Shown: positions 24,464 to 32,814, numbered from the stretch's first letter. The stretch is 48,857 bases of DNA from Alicyclobacillus sendaiensis NBRC 100866 (GCF_001552675.1 NZ_BCRQ01000013.1:1-48857); one strand, 5' to 3'. The notes: generated by a model not told the origin, from the letters alone. A program made the numbers and translations.

Positions 24464-26598
24464 GCGAGACCGGGACGCCGCCTCGCCCGGCGCTTGATCC
24501 ATACGAGGAGGAAAAGGAACACCTACAGCGCGTGCTCGACCTCATTCGAGGGGCGCTCGAGTCGGGGCCAAGGATGCCCGTGCGCGACGAGGACGACGAG
24601 GATGCGGACGAGGCGCTGACCGCCGATGTCGTCGCCGATGTCGCCGTTGCCGAGATGGCGGAGGAGCGGCGCCATCAGCTCCGGAGGGCGCTCCGCGATC
24701 CGTATTTCGGGCGCATTGACTTTCAGCCCGAGGGGGAGGCCCTGCAGAAGCTGTACATCGGCAAGCAGGGCATCGATCATCCGTCGACGGGCGAGCGCGT
24801 CGTCCTCGATTGGCGCGCTCCCGCCGCGAGCGTGTTTTACTCCTTCACCGGTCAGGGCGACGAGGCCCGTTATGAAGCTCCGGGCGGCGAGGTGCGTGGC
24901 ACCGTGTCGCTCAAGCGAAACATCGTGGTGCGCGAGGGCGATCTCGTCCGCGTCGTCGACAGCTACGTGAAAGGGCAGACGCAGGCCGGCAACGTCGACG
25001 AGTTCTTGCTCTACCGCCTCGCGGATTCCAAGGATAGCCGTTTGCACGACATCGTGGCCACGATTCAGGCCGAACAGAACGAGGTCATCCGCGCGGACAA
25101 AAACGTGCCCATCCTCATTCAGGGTGTCGCGGGAAGCGGCAAGACGACCGTCGCGCTGCATCGGCTCGCCTACTTGTTGTACCAGCACCCGGAAAAGCTC
25201 CGGGCGGATAAGATGGTCATCTTTGCGCCCTCGGCGATGTTTGTGGATTACATTTCCGAGGTGCTCCCCGAGCTCGGCGTCGGGGATGTGCAGCAGACGA
25301 CGTTTGCGGCCTTTGCGCTGCGCGTGTTGGACCATGTGGTGCTCCTGCCGGATCCGGCAAAGCGGCTGCGCGAGCGGTTCGCGCTTCGTCCGTCGCAGGA
25401 GTACGAGTCGATGCGCCGGGAGATCGAGCTGAAGGGGCGCGTGGAGACGCTGGAAGCGCTCCAGGCCTTCTTGCAAGACATGGAAAAGAAGATGGTGCCG
25501 CAGGGAGACGTGCCGTCTCCTGTGGGACCGCCCATTTCCGCCGAGACCATCGCCCGCTGGTTCCACATCGAATACGCGCGCTATCCCGTGCGCCAGCGGC
25601 GAGACCGCGTGGTGGCGCGCGCCAAGCGGCAGTGGGAGATGCAGGCGAAGGACGCGGGCAAGGTGGAGAAGTCCATCAAGCGAGAGATTGCGGCTGCCGC
25701 CCGCGAATTTGAGCGGGCTTGGCCGGATCTCGAGCCCCTGCCCATCTACGAGTCCTTTTTGCGACACCATCCAGGTCTCTCGCTTCGTTCCATCCAGCGC
25801 CCTGCCAAATACGGGGCGCGACCGCTCGTGGAGCCAGAAGATCTGCCGCTGCTTCTCGCCATCCACCAGTGGCTTCACGGTGTGGACGCGCGAGATGTCT
25901 TCCATCACGTCGTGATCGACGAGGCGCAGGATTTCTCGCCGGCGCACATCCGGGTGCTGCAGGCGTACTGCCCCAGCCTATCCTTCACGATTCTGGGGGA
26001 TCTTTCGCAGAGCATTCACAGCGAGGCGGGGTTTCGCGACTGGGACGAGGTGCGAGCGCTGTTTCCGGGAGGAAGCCGGTACGTGGAGATGTCGGTGTCG
26101 TATCGGTCGACATACGAGATTGTGTCGTTTGCGAACCGGATCCTGGAACCCTTCAAGCCGAAGGTCTTGGCGCGACCTGTGTTCCGCAGCGGCGATCCCG
26201 TCGTGGTCGAGCCCGTCTCCTGGGAGGGCCGGTTCGATGCGCTCCTGGAGCGGCTTTCCGCCGAGAGCCGAGGAGCGACGACCGTCGCGGTGTTGACGCG
26301 GACGGAAGAAGATGCACACGTGTATCATCAGATGTGCCTGGAGTCAGGGCTCGACGCCCACCTTCTCACGGCGAGCCAGACGCACTACGAAGGCGGCATC
26401 AGCATCGTGCCGGTTTATCTGGCCAAAGGGCTCGAGTTCGACAGCGTCATCCTCGTGGACGTGGACGAATCCCATTACCGCGTCGATCCGCGGGATGCCA
26501 AGCTGTTATACGTCGGATGCACGCGGGCGTTGCATCGCTTGCGGCTGTTGTACTGCGATCGCCCGTCGCCGCTCATCCAATGGGCTGTCTCCAATTGA
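24460..26598 (+). CDS. helD: HelD-type RNA polymerase recycling ATPase (UvrD-like)
   Basis: A 712-residue superfamily I-type ATPase matching HelD, which removes stalled RNA polymerase from DNA. Seen: a charged N-terminal coiled arm (residues 10-75), Walker A GVAGSGKTTVALHRLAYLLY with K228, motif II VIDEAQDFS (D487, E488), motif III ILGDLSQSIHS and C-terminal LYVGCTRALHRL. Bacillus HelD is 774 residues, so this is slightly short. The ATG overlaps the exporter stop codon (ATGA), with GGGAGGTGG upstream. Some actinobacterial HelD relatives (HelR) protect RNA polymerase from rifampicin. A strong terminator follows. Confidence 0.9.
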   Translation: MSETGTPPRPALDPYEEEKEHLQRVLDLIRGALESGPRMPVRDEDDEDADEALTADVVADVAVAEMAEERRHQLRRALRDPYFGRIDFQPEGEALQKLYIGKQGIDHPSTGERVVLDWRAPAASVFYSFTGQGDEARYEAPGGEVRGTVSLKRNIVVREGDLVRVVDSYVKGQTQAGNVDEFLLYRLADSKDSRLHDIVATIQAEQNEVIRADKNVPILIQGVAGSGKTTVALHRLAYLLYQHPEKLRADKMVIFAPSAMFVDYISEVLPELGVGDVQQTTFAAFALRVLDHVVLLPDPAKRLRERFALRPSQEYESMRREIELKGRVETLEALQAFLQDMEKKMVPQGDVPSPVGPPISAETIARWFHIEYARYPVRQRRDRVVARAKRQWEMQAKDAGKVEKSIKREIAAAAREFERAWPDLEPLPIYESFLRHHPGLSLRSIQRPAKYGARPLVEPEDLPLLLAIHQWLHGVDARDVFHHVVIDEAQDFSPAHIRVLQAYCPSLSFTILGDLSQSIHSEAGFRDWDEVRALFPGGSRYVEMSVSYRSTYEIVSFANRILEPFKPKVLARPVFRSGDPVVVEPVSWEGRFDALLERLSAESRGATTVAVLTRTEEDAHVYHQMCLESGLDAHLLTASQTHYEGGISIVPVYLAKGLEFDSVILVDVDESHYRVDPRDAKLLYVGCTRALHRLRLLYCDRPSPLIQWAVSN

Positions 26599-26611
26599 AT
26601 TCTTGTGTTTT

Positions 26612-26648
26612 GGCGCCGAAACAGGGTGGTTTCGGCGCCTTTCTTTCG
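26612..26648 (+). terminator. Rho-independent terminator after helD
   Basis: A perfect 11-base-pair stem (GGCGCCGAAAC with GTTTCGGCGCC) encloses a six-base loop and is followed by TTTCTTTC. It starts 14 bases after the helD stop codon. Confidence 0.9.
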
Positions 26649-26713
26649 CAAACAAGTGCCAAGAAAGACAAGAACGGTGGATTTTACGACTCCCCTGCGC
26701 ACGAGGATCCTTT

Positions 26714-26741
26714 TATAATGTTTTGATAGAAACCGTTTTCA
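26714..26741 (+). promoter_or_regulatory. araC-family gene promoter with a cre-like site
   Basis: TATAAT at 26714-26719 is a perfect -10, though the -35 is weak. At 26728-26741 the minus strand reads TGAAAACGGTTTCT, which matches the CcpA box TGWAANCGNTNWCA at 13 of 14 positions. It sits just after the expected transcription start, where CcpA would repress. Confidence 0.5.
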
Positions 26742-26771
26742 TTGCTCGTGGGGCGCGAGGGGAGGGCTAAC

Positions 26772-27989
26772 GTGAGCGTGCGCATGCCGAAAAAGACCAA
26801 TGTTTCATCCTCGCTGCACGCCATCCGGGAAGTTCGCGCCAGTTGGCCGTCTGTCAGTTGGGACGTGTTGCAGCAACATCCCGTGGAACTGGATTTTCGC
26901 GAAGTGAAAAGGGCGCTCGACGGCGTGCGCGATCGCCAGGCGTGGCTGGTGGTCGTCGTCCGCAGTTCGCGCGTCGTCCCGATGTATCCGTTTCTGGCTC
27001 AGGTTCAGTCGGCAGGGTTCGAATGCGTGCACCTGCTGTCGTGCGATGCGGCCACCTACGTCATGACGCTCGCCGCTCACCACCCGGAGCGGGCAATGGA
27101 GGGTTTCGAGTCCGCACTCGCGAGATTGGCCGCGGACCGGACGCTCGTCGGCGTCAGCGCCGCGTGCGACGAGCGGGAGGTCGCGCGTTGGTGGCAGGCG
27201 CTGATGGAGGCCACCGCTGCGTCGCACTGGAACGTGTTCGAATCGTCCGCCTACTCGCAGGGCAGGCGCGAGCTGGCGCCGCTTTACGACGAGGACAGAA
27301 CTCGTTTTATCACGCGGGCCGTGACGCAGCTTGGCGATCGCGGCTATGAAGGCATCGCGTCCGTGGTGGAGGACTTGTTTGCGCAGTTGGCGGAACGGCC
27401 GACGAAGCTGGAAGACGTGGCGGAACTCTGCGCGCAGTTCATCATGGCGGCCGTCGGCCAGCGCCAGGCGGACGGGCGGGATCGGATGCTCCAGGTTCCT
27501 ATCTCCACGCGCCAGTGGCTCCGCTTCGTGGCGGAAGAATGCCCAAAGTGGTGGGACTGGCGCGACAAGCTGAAGCACGCGCTCATGGTGGTGCTCGGGC
27601 GTGAAGAGGCGGCGCGCACGGCGCACAGCGCGCAGATCGGCCAGGTCATCGAGATCATCGAGCGCAACTACGATTCGGACCTCGACGTGGCGACGCTCGC
27701 GAGCCAGGTGTTCCTGAGTCCGAGTTACCTCTCCAAGCGTTTCAAAAGCGAGACCGGCATGACCATCCGGGAGTTCATCGTGCAGACGCGCCTCAACAAG
27801 GCGAAGGATCTGCTGTTGCGCGATTTCCACCTCAAGGCGTATGAGGTGGGTGCGCACGTCGGCTACCCGGATCCCACGTATTTCAACAAGCTGTTCAAGC
27901 GGCAGGTGGGGCTGACGCCGAAGGCGTTTCGCGATCGCGCCATGCGGCAAGCTCGAGGGTTCGACAAGGGGGATTCGCGGTCGTCCTGA
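26772..27989 (+). CDS. AraC-family transcriptional regulator
   Basis: A 405-residue regulator. The last 100 residues form the double helix-turn-helix: IGQVIEIIERNYDSDLDVATLA, FLSPSYLSKRFKSETGM, YEVGAHVGYPDPTYFNKLFK and VGLTPKAFRDR. The N-terminal 280 residues are not a receiver domain (no phospho-acceptor pattern) nor an obvious cupin; they resemble the YesN-like AraC proteins of Bacillales with a domain of unknown function. The GTG start has GAGGGGAGGG upstream. It stands alone between helD and a convergent exporter gene, and a cre-like box in its leader suggests carbon catabolite control and a sugar-related target. Confidence 0.88.
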   Translation: MSVRMPKKTNVSSSLHAIREVRASWPSVSWDVLQQHPVELDFREVKRALDGVRDRQAWLVVVVRSSRVVPMYPFLAQVQSAGFECVHLLSCDAATYVMTLAAHHPERAMEGFESALARLAADRTLVGVSAACDEREVARWWQALMEATAASHWNVFESSAYSQGRRELAPLYDEDRTRFITRAVTQLGDRGYEGIASVVEDLFAQLAERPTKLEDVAELCAQFIMAAVGQRQADGRDRMLQVPISTRQWLRFVAEECPKWWDWRDKLKHALMVVLGREEAARTAHSAQIGQVIEIIERNYDSDLDVATLASQVFLSPSYLSKRFKSETGMTIREFIVQTRLNKAKDLLLRDFHLKAYEVGAHVGYPDPTYFNKLFKRQVGLTPKAFRDRAMRQARGFDKGDSRSS

Positions 27990-28002
27990 GGCAAGGCTCA
28001 TT

Positions 28003-28050
28003 GAACGGCCGTCCGACGGGGCCATACCGGGCCTCGACGGGCGGCCGTTC
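28003..28050. terminator. Long hairpin between convergent genes
   Basis: Two 21-base arms starting GAACGGCCG and ending CGGCCGTTC pair with one mismatch and two G-U pairs around a six-base loop. There is no U tract on either strand. It probably ends both the araC and DHA2 transcripts. Confidence 0.5.
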
Positions 28051-28059
28051 GTCGTCTCG

Positions 28060-29439
28060 TCAGGTTCGGCGGGGCAGGCGGAGGCTCATCGCGAGGACCA
28101 ATGCTCCGAGGCACGCAAGCACCACGGCGAGGACGTGCAGGGCAGAGGTGGTGAGGTGCGCGCCGAACAAAAGGCCCAGGACGACCGTCGACAGGATGGT
28201 CCCCATGTAGCGCGCCATCTGAAAGAGGCCCGATGCGGTGCTGATGACCTCGCGGGGACTCGCTGCAAACAGAGCGGTCTGGAGCCCGACGTTGTTGAAG
28301 CCGTTCGACAGCCCGAGGACGGACAACACCACGCACAACCACCAAATGGGCGACGACGTGTGTAAGGTCAGCATGAGCAGGCTGCCGGCTGTCATGAAGA
28401 GCGCGGCGAGGATGAGCGGCGGCCGAGAGCCGCTTGCCGCCACCCACCGCCCGGTGATGGGCGCCGTGATGAGGCTGAAGCCCGCCACGGCGAGCATGAT
28501 GAGCCCCGTCTCCTGCGAATCGAAGCCGCGCACCTCCTGCAGGTAGGTCGGCATGCCAAAGAAGATGGAGTAGAAGATGATGTTCACCGTGGTGAATTGG
28601 ATGAGCACCCACGTCAGCGACTTGTAGCGCTTGAAAAAGCGCAAGCTCAAGAACGGGCTCGGCGCCACGTGCTCCCGCCACCCGAACGCCGCGAACGCCA
28701 CGGCGCCTGTGGCGGCCGCCCAAAAGGCAGCTCGCCCGGTCAGCGATAGCAGAAACACGAGCGACGTGACAATGGCGAGGATGAACAGAGCGATGCCGGG
28801 CAAATCGATCTCCCGCAACACCTCGCGAACGCGCTGGCGTTCCTCCCGGCGCGGGTTCGGGAGGATGAACACGGCGAGCCCAAAACTCGCGACGACGAAC
28901 GGAAAGTTGACCAGGAAGATTCCTTGCCAATCCAGATAATTCATGATGAACCCGCCGATGGAAGGTCCAAAGGCGGCGGCTCCCGACGAGAACACTGACA
29001 AAAACGCGAGAGCCTGAGCCTGCCTGTCCGTGATGACGTTGCGCACAATCCCCATGCCCGCGGGGTAGATGGCCCCGCTTCCCAACGATTGGATGAGCCG
29101 GAAGACGACCAGCCACGTGAAGGATGGTGCGAAAGGAGCCAACGCGCAGGACAGCGTCACAAGCGCCAATCCGATGAGAAACAGGGGCTTTCGCCCGACG
29201 AGATCGGCCACCTTGCCCATGATGGGCTGCGCGACGGCGCTCGCGAGGTAGTACGACGAGATGAGCCATGATGCCGTGGTAAAATGGACGTGAAACACGT
29301 GTTCGAATTTGGCCATGGCGACGGAGATCATCGACGAGTTGAGCGGGTTCAAAAGGACGCCGAGCGCGATGGTGATCAAGAACAGGGCCCGGCGCCCGCC
29401 GCGCGGTTCCCTTCCGGACACGGTCGTGGTGGTAGACAT
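28060..29439 (-). CDS. DHA2-type MFS drug exporter (EmrB-like)
   Basis: A 459-residue exporter with 12-14 hydrophobic helices. Seen: helix 1 LGVLLNPLNSSMISVAMAKF (the DHA2-type LDxTIVNVA region with Asp replaced), motif A GKVADLVGRKPLFLIG, and motif C-like AAAFGPSIGGFI. The C-terminus is short. The substrate is unknown. The ATG at 29439 has AAGGAGG seven bases upstream. A clear minus-strand promoter lies ahead, and the gene is divergent from a GNAT acetyltransferase. Confidence 0.87.
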   Translation of the reverse strand: MSTTTTVSGREPRGGRRALFLITIALGVLLNPLNSSMISVAMAKFEHVFHVHFTTASWLISSYYLASAVAQPIMGKVADLVGRKPLFLIGLALVTLSCALAPFAPSFTWLVVFRLIQSLGSGAIYPAGMGIVRNVITDRQAQALAFLSVFSSGAAAFGPSIGGFIMNYLDWQGIFLVNFPFVVASFGLAVFILPNPRREERQRVREVLREIDLPGIALFILAIVTSLVFLLSLTGRAAFWAAATGAVAFAAFGWREHVAPSPFLSLRFFKRYKSLTWVLIQFTTVNIIFYSIFFGMPTYLQEVRGFDSQETGLIMLAVAGFSLITAPITGRWVAASGSRPPLILAALFMTAGSLLMLTLHTSSPIWWLCVVLSVLGLSNGFNNVGLQTALFAASPREVISTASGLFQMARYMGTILSTVVLGLLFGAHLTTSALHVLAVVLACLGALVLAMSLRLPRRT

Positions 29440-29468
29440 GCGCGTTCCTCCTTGCATACTCGGGTTGA

Positions 29469-29498
29469 ATTATACGCTTCTCGAAAGATGTCTTCCAA
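29469..29498 (-). promoter_or_regulatory. Promoter of the DHA2 exporter
   Basis: On the minus strand, TTGGAA (29498-29493) and a perfect TATAAT (29474-29469) are 18 bases apart. The start codon is 30 bases downstream. Confidence 0.65.
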
Positions 29499-29516
29499 AT
29501 TGTTGGGGGTGTTGGG

Positions 29517-29966
29517 ATGCGCGCGGTAAGGGTTGTGGATGAAGCGCAGTTGCGCGCTTGTCTGTCGATTCGGCGGAAGGTCTTCATCGAGGAGCAGCGG
29601 GTTCCGGAAGCTTTGGAAATCGACGAGTTCGACCAGCTGGGTCGCGCGGTTCACGTCTTGCTCTACGACGATGCCGGTGCGCCGGTGGCCACGGCGCGGT
29701 TTCGCCCGTACCACCCGGGAGACCGCGACACCGCCAAGGTGCAGCGCGTCGCCGTCCTCGGGCACCTGCGCGGCCAGGGGCTGGGCCGGCGCGTCATGCA
29801 GGCTGTGGAGGAACTGGTGCGCGAAGCGGGGTTTCGGGAGATTGTGCTTGACGCACAGCTGCACGCCGAGCAGTTCTACGAAAAGCTGGGATACCGGCGC
29901 GCTTCGGACGACGTGTTTGAAGACGCCGGCATCCCTCACGTTCGGATGCGAAAGTCCCTCATGTGA
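29517..29966 (+). CDS. GNAT family N-acetyltransferase (ElaA/YitI-like)
   Basis: A 149-residue GCN5-related acetyltransferase. Seen: N-terminal SIRRKVFIEEQRVPEALEID, the beta4 VQRVAVLGHLRGQGLGRRVM segment with the acetyl-CoA pyrophosphate loop RGQGLG, and the C-terminal AEQFYEKLGYRR segment. It resembles single-domain GNATs of the ElaA/YitI sort; the acceptor is unknown. The ATG follows a G-rich ribosome site. The 3' end overlaps the convergent cupin gene by eight bases. Confidence 0.9.
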   Translation: MRAVRVVDEAQLRACLSIRRKVFIEEQRVPEALEIDEFDQLGRAVHVLLYDDAGAPVATARFRPYHPGDRDTAKVQRVAVLGHLRGQGLGRRVMQAVEELVREAGFREIVLDAQLHAEQFYEKLGYRRASDDVFEDAGIPHVRMRKSLM

Positions 29967-30465
29967 GGCGCGCGATGACGTCCTTCTGAGCCGGGAATCG
30001 GGGCGTCACCTCGTCGCGCGATACGAGCTCGAAGTCCTCAAAGTCAAACCCCGGCGTCACCATGCAGCCCACGAGCGCAAACGCGGCGCCGTCTCCCGGC
30101 GCGAGCTCAGCCCCAAAGATGGTGCCGGCGGGAACCAAGACTTGGGGTTCTCTGCCGGGCACGTCGGGCAGGCCCAGTTCTCGTGCCTCGTAGCGCCCGT
30201 CTGGATGGAACAGGTGCACGACGACCGGCCGGCCGTGGTGAAAGTACCACAGCTCGTCGGAGCGCAAGCGATGCAGCCGAGACACGTCGCCTTCCGGCAG
30301 CAGGAAGTAGATGCTCGTCGCCGTGCGGCGCACGCCGCCATACGCCTCCACGGTGGCCGGATCGCGTAGATAGCGCGGGGAGTGGTAAATTTCGCGGTAG
30401 TACCCGCCTTCGGGGTGCGGGGTGAGTTGCAGGCGTTCGATCCATCTGCGCGCGTCGGCGTTCAT
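29959..30465 (-). CDS. Cupin superfamily protein (DUF985)
   Basis: A 168-residue single-domain cupin of the DUF985/Cupin_5 family. Seen: the opening RLQLTPHPEGGYYREIYHS, TSIYFLLPEGDVSRLHRL, SDELWYFHHGRPV (metal or ligand pocket), VPAGTIFGAEL and the ending CMVTPGFDFEDFEL, in the family order. The function is not established. The ATG has AAGGAGG upstream. It is divergent from yojF. Confidence 0.9.
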   Translation of the reverse strand: MNADARRWIERLQLTPHPEGGYYREIYHSPRYLRDPATVEAYGGVRRTATSIYFLLPEGDVSRLHRLRSDELWYFHHGRPVVVHLFHPDGRYEARELGLPDVPGREPQVLVPAGTIFGAELAPGDGAAFALVGCMVTPGFDFEDFELVSRDEVTPRFPAQKDVIARLT

Positions 30466-30610
30466 GGGAGACCTCCTTCACTCCACCGCGCCCGGCGCGG
30501 GGCCGTTCGGCCATTTGAATCGGCCCCGATGTTTTGGCACGATAGAGGACGTTGATTCACGACGATTATCGCACAGGCGCAAAACTCGGGAGAAGGTCAG
30601 GTGCTTTGCT

Positions 30611-30982
30611 TTGAAACCTATCGATGTACAGGCGGTACAGGCTGCGTTGAACCGCTTCGTCGGGGACGATGTGTATCTGCATCTGGAGACGACCAACGGC
30701 GCGTACGCCGCGCACCGCTTTGGCCAACCGATGGCGGTGTGCGCCTACATTCGAAACGGGCGCGTTCGCTTTGAGCGAGCGGCCATCGCGGGGAATCGGC
30801 CGTACCGCGTCGGCCTCAAGATGGAGCAGGGCTGGATTTACGCGGAGGGCCTCACCGATTACGAGGTGGACGAGAAGGGCCGGTTGCTCCTGGCTGGCCA
30901 CGATGACGAGGGGCGTCTCGCGGTTGCGCTGCAGCTCTCACGCACCCCCTGGCCCATGAGCGCACTTGAGGAGGAGGCGTGA
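30611..30982 (+). CDS. yojF: YojF family protein (DUF1806)
   Basis: A 123-residue protein closely similar in pattern to Bacillus YojF. Seen: VYLHLETTNGAYAAH, AYIRNGRVRFE, RVGLKMEQGWIYAEGLTDYE, GRLLLAGHDDEGRLAVAL. In Bacillus it is cotranscribed with bshB2, and the same order holds here: the next gene starts three bases after its stop. The biochemical role is unknown, but the pairing suggests it supports bacillithiol-type amidase function. I chose the TTG at 30611, which gives the family N-terminus; the ribosome site (GTCAGG) is weak and no other in-frame start is better. Confidence 0.82.
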   Translation: MKPIDVQAVQAALNRFVGDDVYLHLETTNGAYAAHRFGQPMAVCAYIRNGRVRFERAAIAGNRPYRVGLKMEQGWIYAEGLTDYEVDEKGRLLLAGHDDEGRLAVALQLSRTPWPMSALEEEA

Positions 30983-30985
30983 TCG

Positions 30986-31675
30986 ATGGCACAAGTGGAA
31001 AAGACTCGTCACCTGTTGCTCGTGTATCCTCATCCAGACGACGAGTCGTTCGGCAAGGCTGGGACCGTGATCCTGTTCACCCGCGCGGGCACGCCTGCCA
31101 CCCTCATCTGTGGCACGCTCGGCGAGTTGGGGCGAAACATGGGCAACCCTCCCATCGCCAACCGGGAGACCCTGCCGAAGATCCGGCGGAAGGAGCTCGA
31201 ACAGGCGTGCGAGATCCTCGGCATAAGCGATCTGCGGCTCCTCGGCTTGCGCGATAAAACCGTGGAATTTGAGGATCCCGAGCGGGTGGCGGATCGCATC
31301 GAAGCGGTCATTCGCGAGGTGAAACCGTCCATTCTGATGACGTACTATCCGGGACTCGGCGTGCACCCCGATCACGACGCCATGTCGAATGCCGCCGTGA
31401 TCGCCGTGAAGCGGCTGCCGAAGGAAGAGCGGCCGGTCATCTGGGGCTCGGCGGTGGTTCACGAGCCCGAGAAGATCCTCGGCGAACCCGACTTTGTCAT
31501 CGACGTGTCGAGCGTTCTCGAGGAGAAGCTCGCGGCGATGAAGGCTCACCGCTCGCAGTTCTCGGGCATCTTCGCCCGGGTGGAGGAGGCGCTCGCCGCG
31601 GGCGGCCAGGCTCGCGAGGAGGCCCTTCGCCTTTTGGGGACTGAGCGGTACTGGGTGTATCGGATCGACGATTGA
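30986..31675 (+). CDS. bshB2: Bacillithiol biosynthesis deacetylase BshB2
   Basis: A 229-residue LmbE/PIG-L-family zinc amidase. It removes acetyl from GlcNAc-malate in bacillithiol synthesis or cleaves bacillithiol conjugates. Seen: the zinc motif YPHPDDE (H16, D19), GTLGELGRN, and GLGVHPDHDAM with the third metal His. The ATG is three bases after yojF, with GAGGAGG inside the yojF 3' end. bshA and bshC are not in the window. A low molecular weight phosphatase follows 12 bases downstream, making a three-gene operon. Confidence 0.92.
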   Translation: MAQVEKTRHLLLVYPHPDDESFGKAGTVILFTRAGTPATLICGTLGELGRNMGNPPIANRETLPKIRRKELEQACEILGISDLRLLGLRDKTVEFEDPERVADRIEAVIREVKPSILMTYYPGLGVHPDHDAMSNAAVIAVKRLPKEERPVIWGSAVVHEPEKILGEPDFVIDVSSVLEEKLAAMKAHRSQFSGIFARVEEALAAGGQAREEALRLLGTERYWVYRIDD

Positions 31676-31687
31676 GGGGGAGGCCGC

Positions 31688-32155
31688 ATGATCCGCGTCC
31701 TGTTTGTGTGTCTCGGCAACATCTGCCGATCGCCGATGGCAGAGGCCGTCTTTCGCGACATGGTGCGCAAAGCCGGCCTCGAGGGTGAGATTGAAGTCGA
31801 CTCCGCTGGCATCGGCGACTGGCACGCGGGCGATCCGCCTCATCACGGGACGCGCCGCGTGCTGGACCGATACGGCATCGACTACGCGGGCATCGTCAGC
31901 CGGCAGATTCGCCCAGAGGACCTCGAGCGGTTCGACTACATCGTGGCGATGGACGAGTCCAACATGCGCGCGCTGGAGCGGCTGGGCGCGAAGCGGTCTG
32001 ATCACGTCTTCCGGCTGCTCGATCTCGTCCCGGATGAGCCGGACGAGGTGCCGGATCCGTATTACGACGGCCGCTTCGAGGAGGTGTACCGCCTGGTGCG
32101 CTTGGGCTGCGAGGCGCTGCTCCGCCGCATCCAGGCCGATCTCGCCACGGCATAA
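31688..32155 (+). CDS. Low molecular weight protein-tyrosine phosphatase (YfkJ-like)
   Basis: A 155-residue phosphatase. Seen: the P-loop VCLGNICRSPMAE with nucleophile C8 and R14, the SAGIGDWHAG loop, and the general-acid loop VPDPYYDG. It acts on protein phosphotyrosine, or possibly phosphoarginine in related YwlE enzymes; the residue after the P-loop Asn is Ile, as in tyrosine-type enzymes. It is the last gene of the yojF-bshB2 operon, with a GGGGAGG ribosome site and a terminator behind it. Confidence 0.92.
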   Translation: MIRVLFVCLGNICRSPMAEAVFRDMVRKAGLEGEIEVDSAGIGDWHAGDPPHHGTRRVLDRYGIDYAGIVSRQIRPEDLERFDYIVAMDESNMRALERLGAKRSDHVFRLLDLVPDEPDEVPDPYYDGRFEEVYRLVRLGCEALLRRIQADLATA

Positions 32156-32182
32156 GGCATATCGCGATAGCTTTCTGACCGC

Positions 32183-32212
32183 GCGGGCCCCGGGACACCG
32201 GGGCCCGCCTTT
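32183..32212 (+). terminator. Terminator after the LMW phosphatase
   Basis: A perfect 11-base-pair stem GCGGGCCCCGG with CCGGGGCCCGC around GACA is followed by CTTTC. The U tract is short. Confidence 0.6.
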
Positions 32213-32281
32213 CAGTTGGCACCTGCGCGTGCGCGTCGGCATACACATGGGCGAACGGCTGAATCAGGTGGAGGATGCGAT

Positions 32282-32755
32282 ATGACGACCATGCATCGAA
32301 ACCAGTTGCGGCGCGTGCGCACGGTGTTTCTCCCGGGCGCATTTCCGGATGGTCCGCTCGCCGGGCGCACGCTTGCCGCCGTTCGCGTGCCGCGCGGCGG
32401 CATGTATCAGGTCTGGATCGGATGTGGCGACGACGTGGCGGCATGGGCTCGGCGCGCTCGCGGGCGGCTCGGCGGCACCGTAGCCATCGGCGCGTGGGTG
32501 GATGAGGGCACCTTTGAGTTGACCGTCGAGCGGTGGCGCCCGCTCCCGGCCCCTGCGGCAAAGGAGGGCGGCAAGCGGATGTTGGGGCTTGCGCGTCCAC
32601 TCCTGTTTGCCATGGCCGCCGCGGACCGCTACTTCATGGAGGCGCACCGCGGCGCGGCCGATGCCGAGATTGTGGTGCGCGGCCCGAGCGGCGAGCACTG
32701 GTCCGCGGGCACGTGGCGCGACTATCTCCCGCAACGAACGCACCGATTGCGTTAA
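32282..32755 (+). CDS. Hypothetical protein
   Basis: A 157-residue protein I do not recognise. It is basic at both ends and has the predicted strand-rich segment RTLAAVRVPRGGMYQVWIGC. A proline/alanine linker comes near residues 80-90, then a helix LGLARPLLFAMAAADRYFMEA and a C-terminal WSAGTWRDYLPQR. There is no signal peptide or transmembrane helix. The ATG has GGTGGAGG seven bases upstream, so translation is credible. It lies between the LMW phosphatase terminator and a small gene with its own promoter. Confidence 0.65.
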   Translation: MTTMHRNQLRRVRTVFLPGAFPDGPLAGRTLAAVRVPRGGMYQVWIGCGDDVAAWARRARGRLGGTVAIGAWVDEGTFELTVERWRPLPAPAAKEGGKRMLGLARPLLFAMAAADRYFMEAHRGAADAEIVVRGPSGEHWSAGTWRDYLPQRTHRLR

Positions 32756-32787
32756 AAAAGATGACGAGATCGCAGAAAAACCTTTAA

Positions 32788-32810
32788 TTTTGTTAGGTAA
32801 TCTTACAAAA
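32788..32810. promoter_or_regulatory. Inverted repeat upstream of the 55-residue gene
   Basis: TTTTGT and ACAAAA arms are separated by 11 bases, immediately before the -35 box at 32815. This is a typical position for an activator or repressor site. The AT-rich patch stands out from the GC-rich surroundings. Confidence 0.4.
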
Positions 32811-32814
32811 TGCG

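Noticed and set aside
24523-25947. A 474-codon minus-strand frame
   Set aside because: It lies opposite helD, which has intact ATPase motifs on the plus strand.
27010-27030. A GGTTCGAATGC sequence resembling a tRNA T-loop
   Set aside because: It lies inside the AraC coding region and no acceptor or anticodon stem can be drawn around it.
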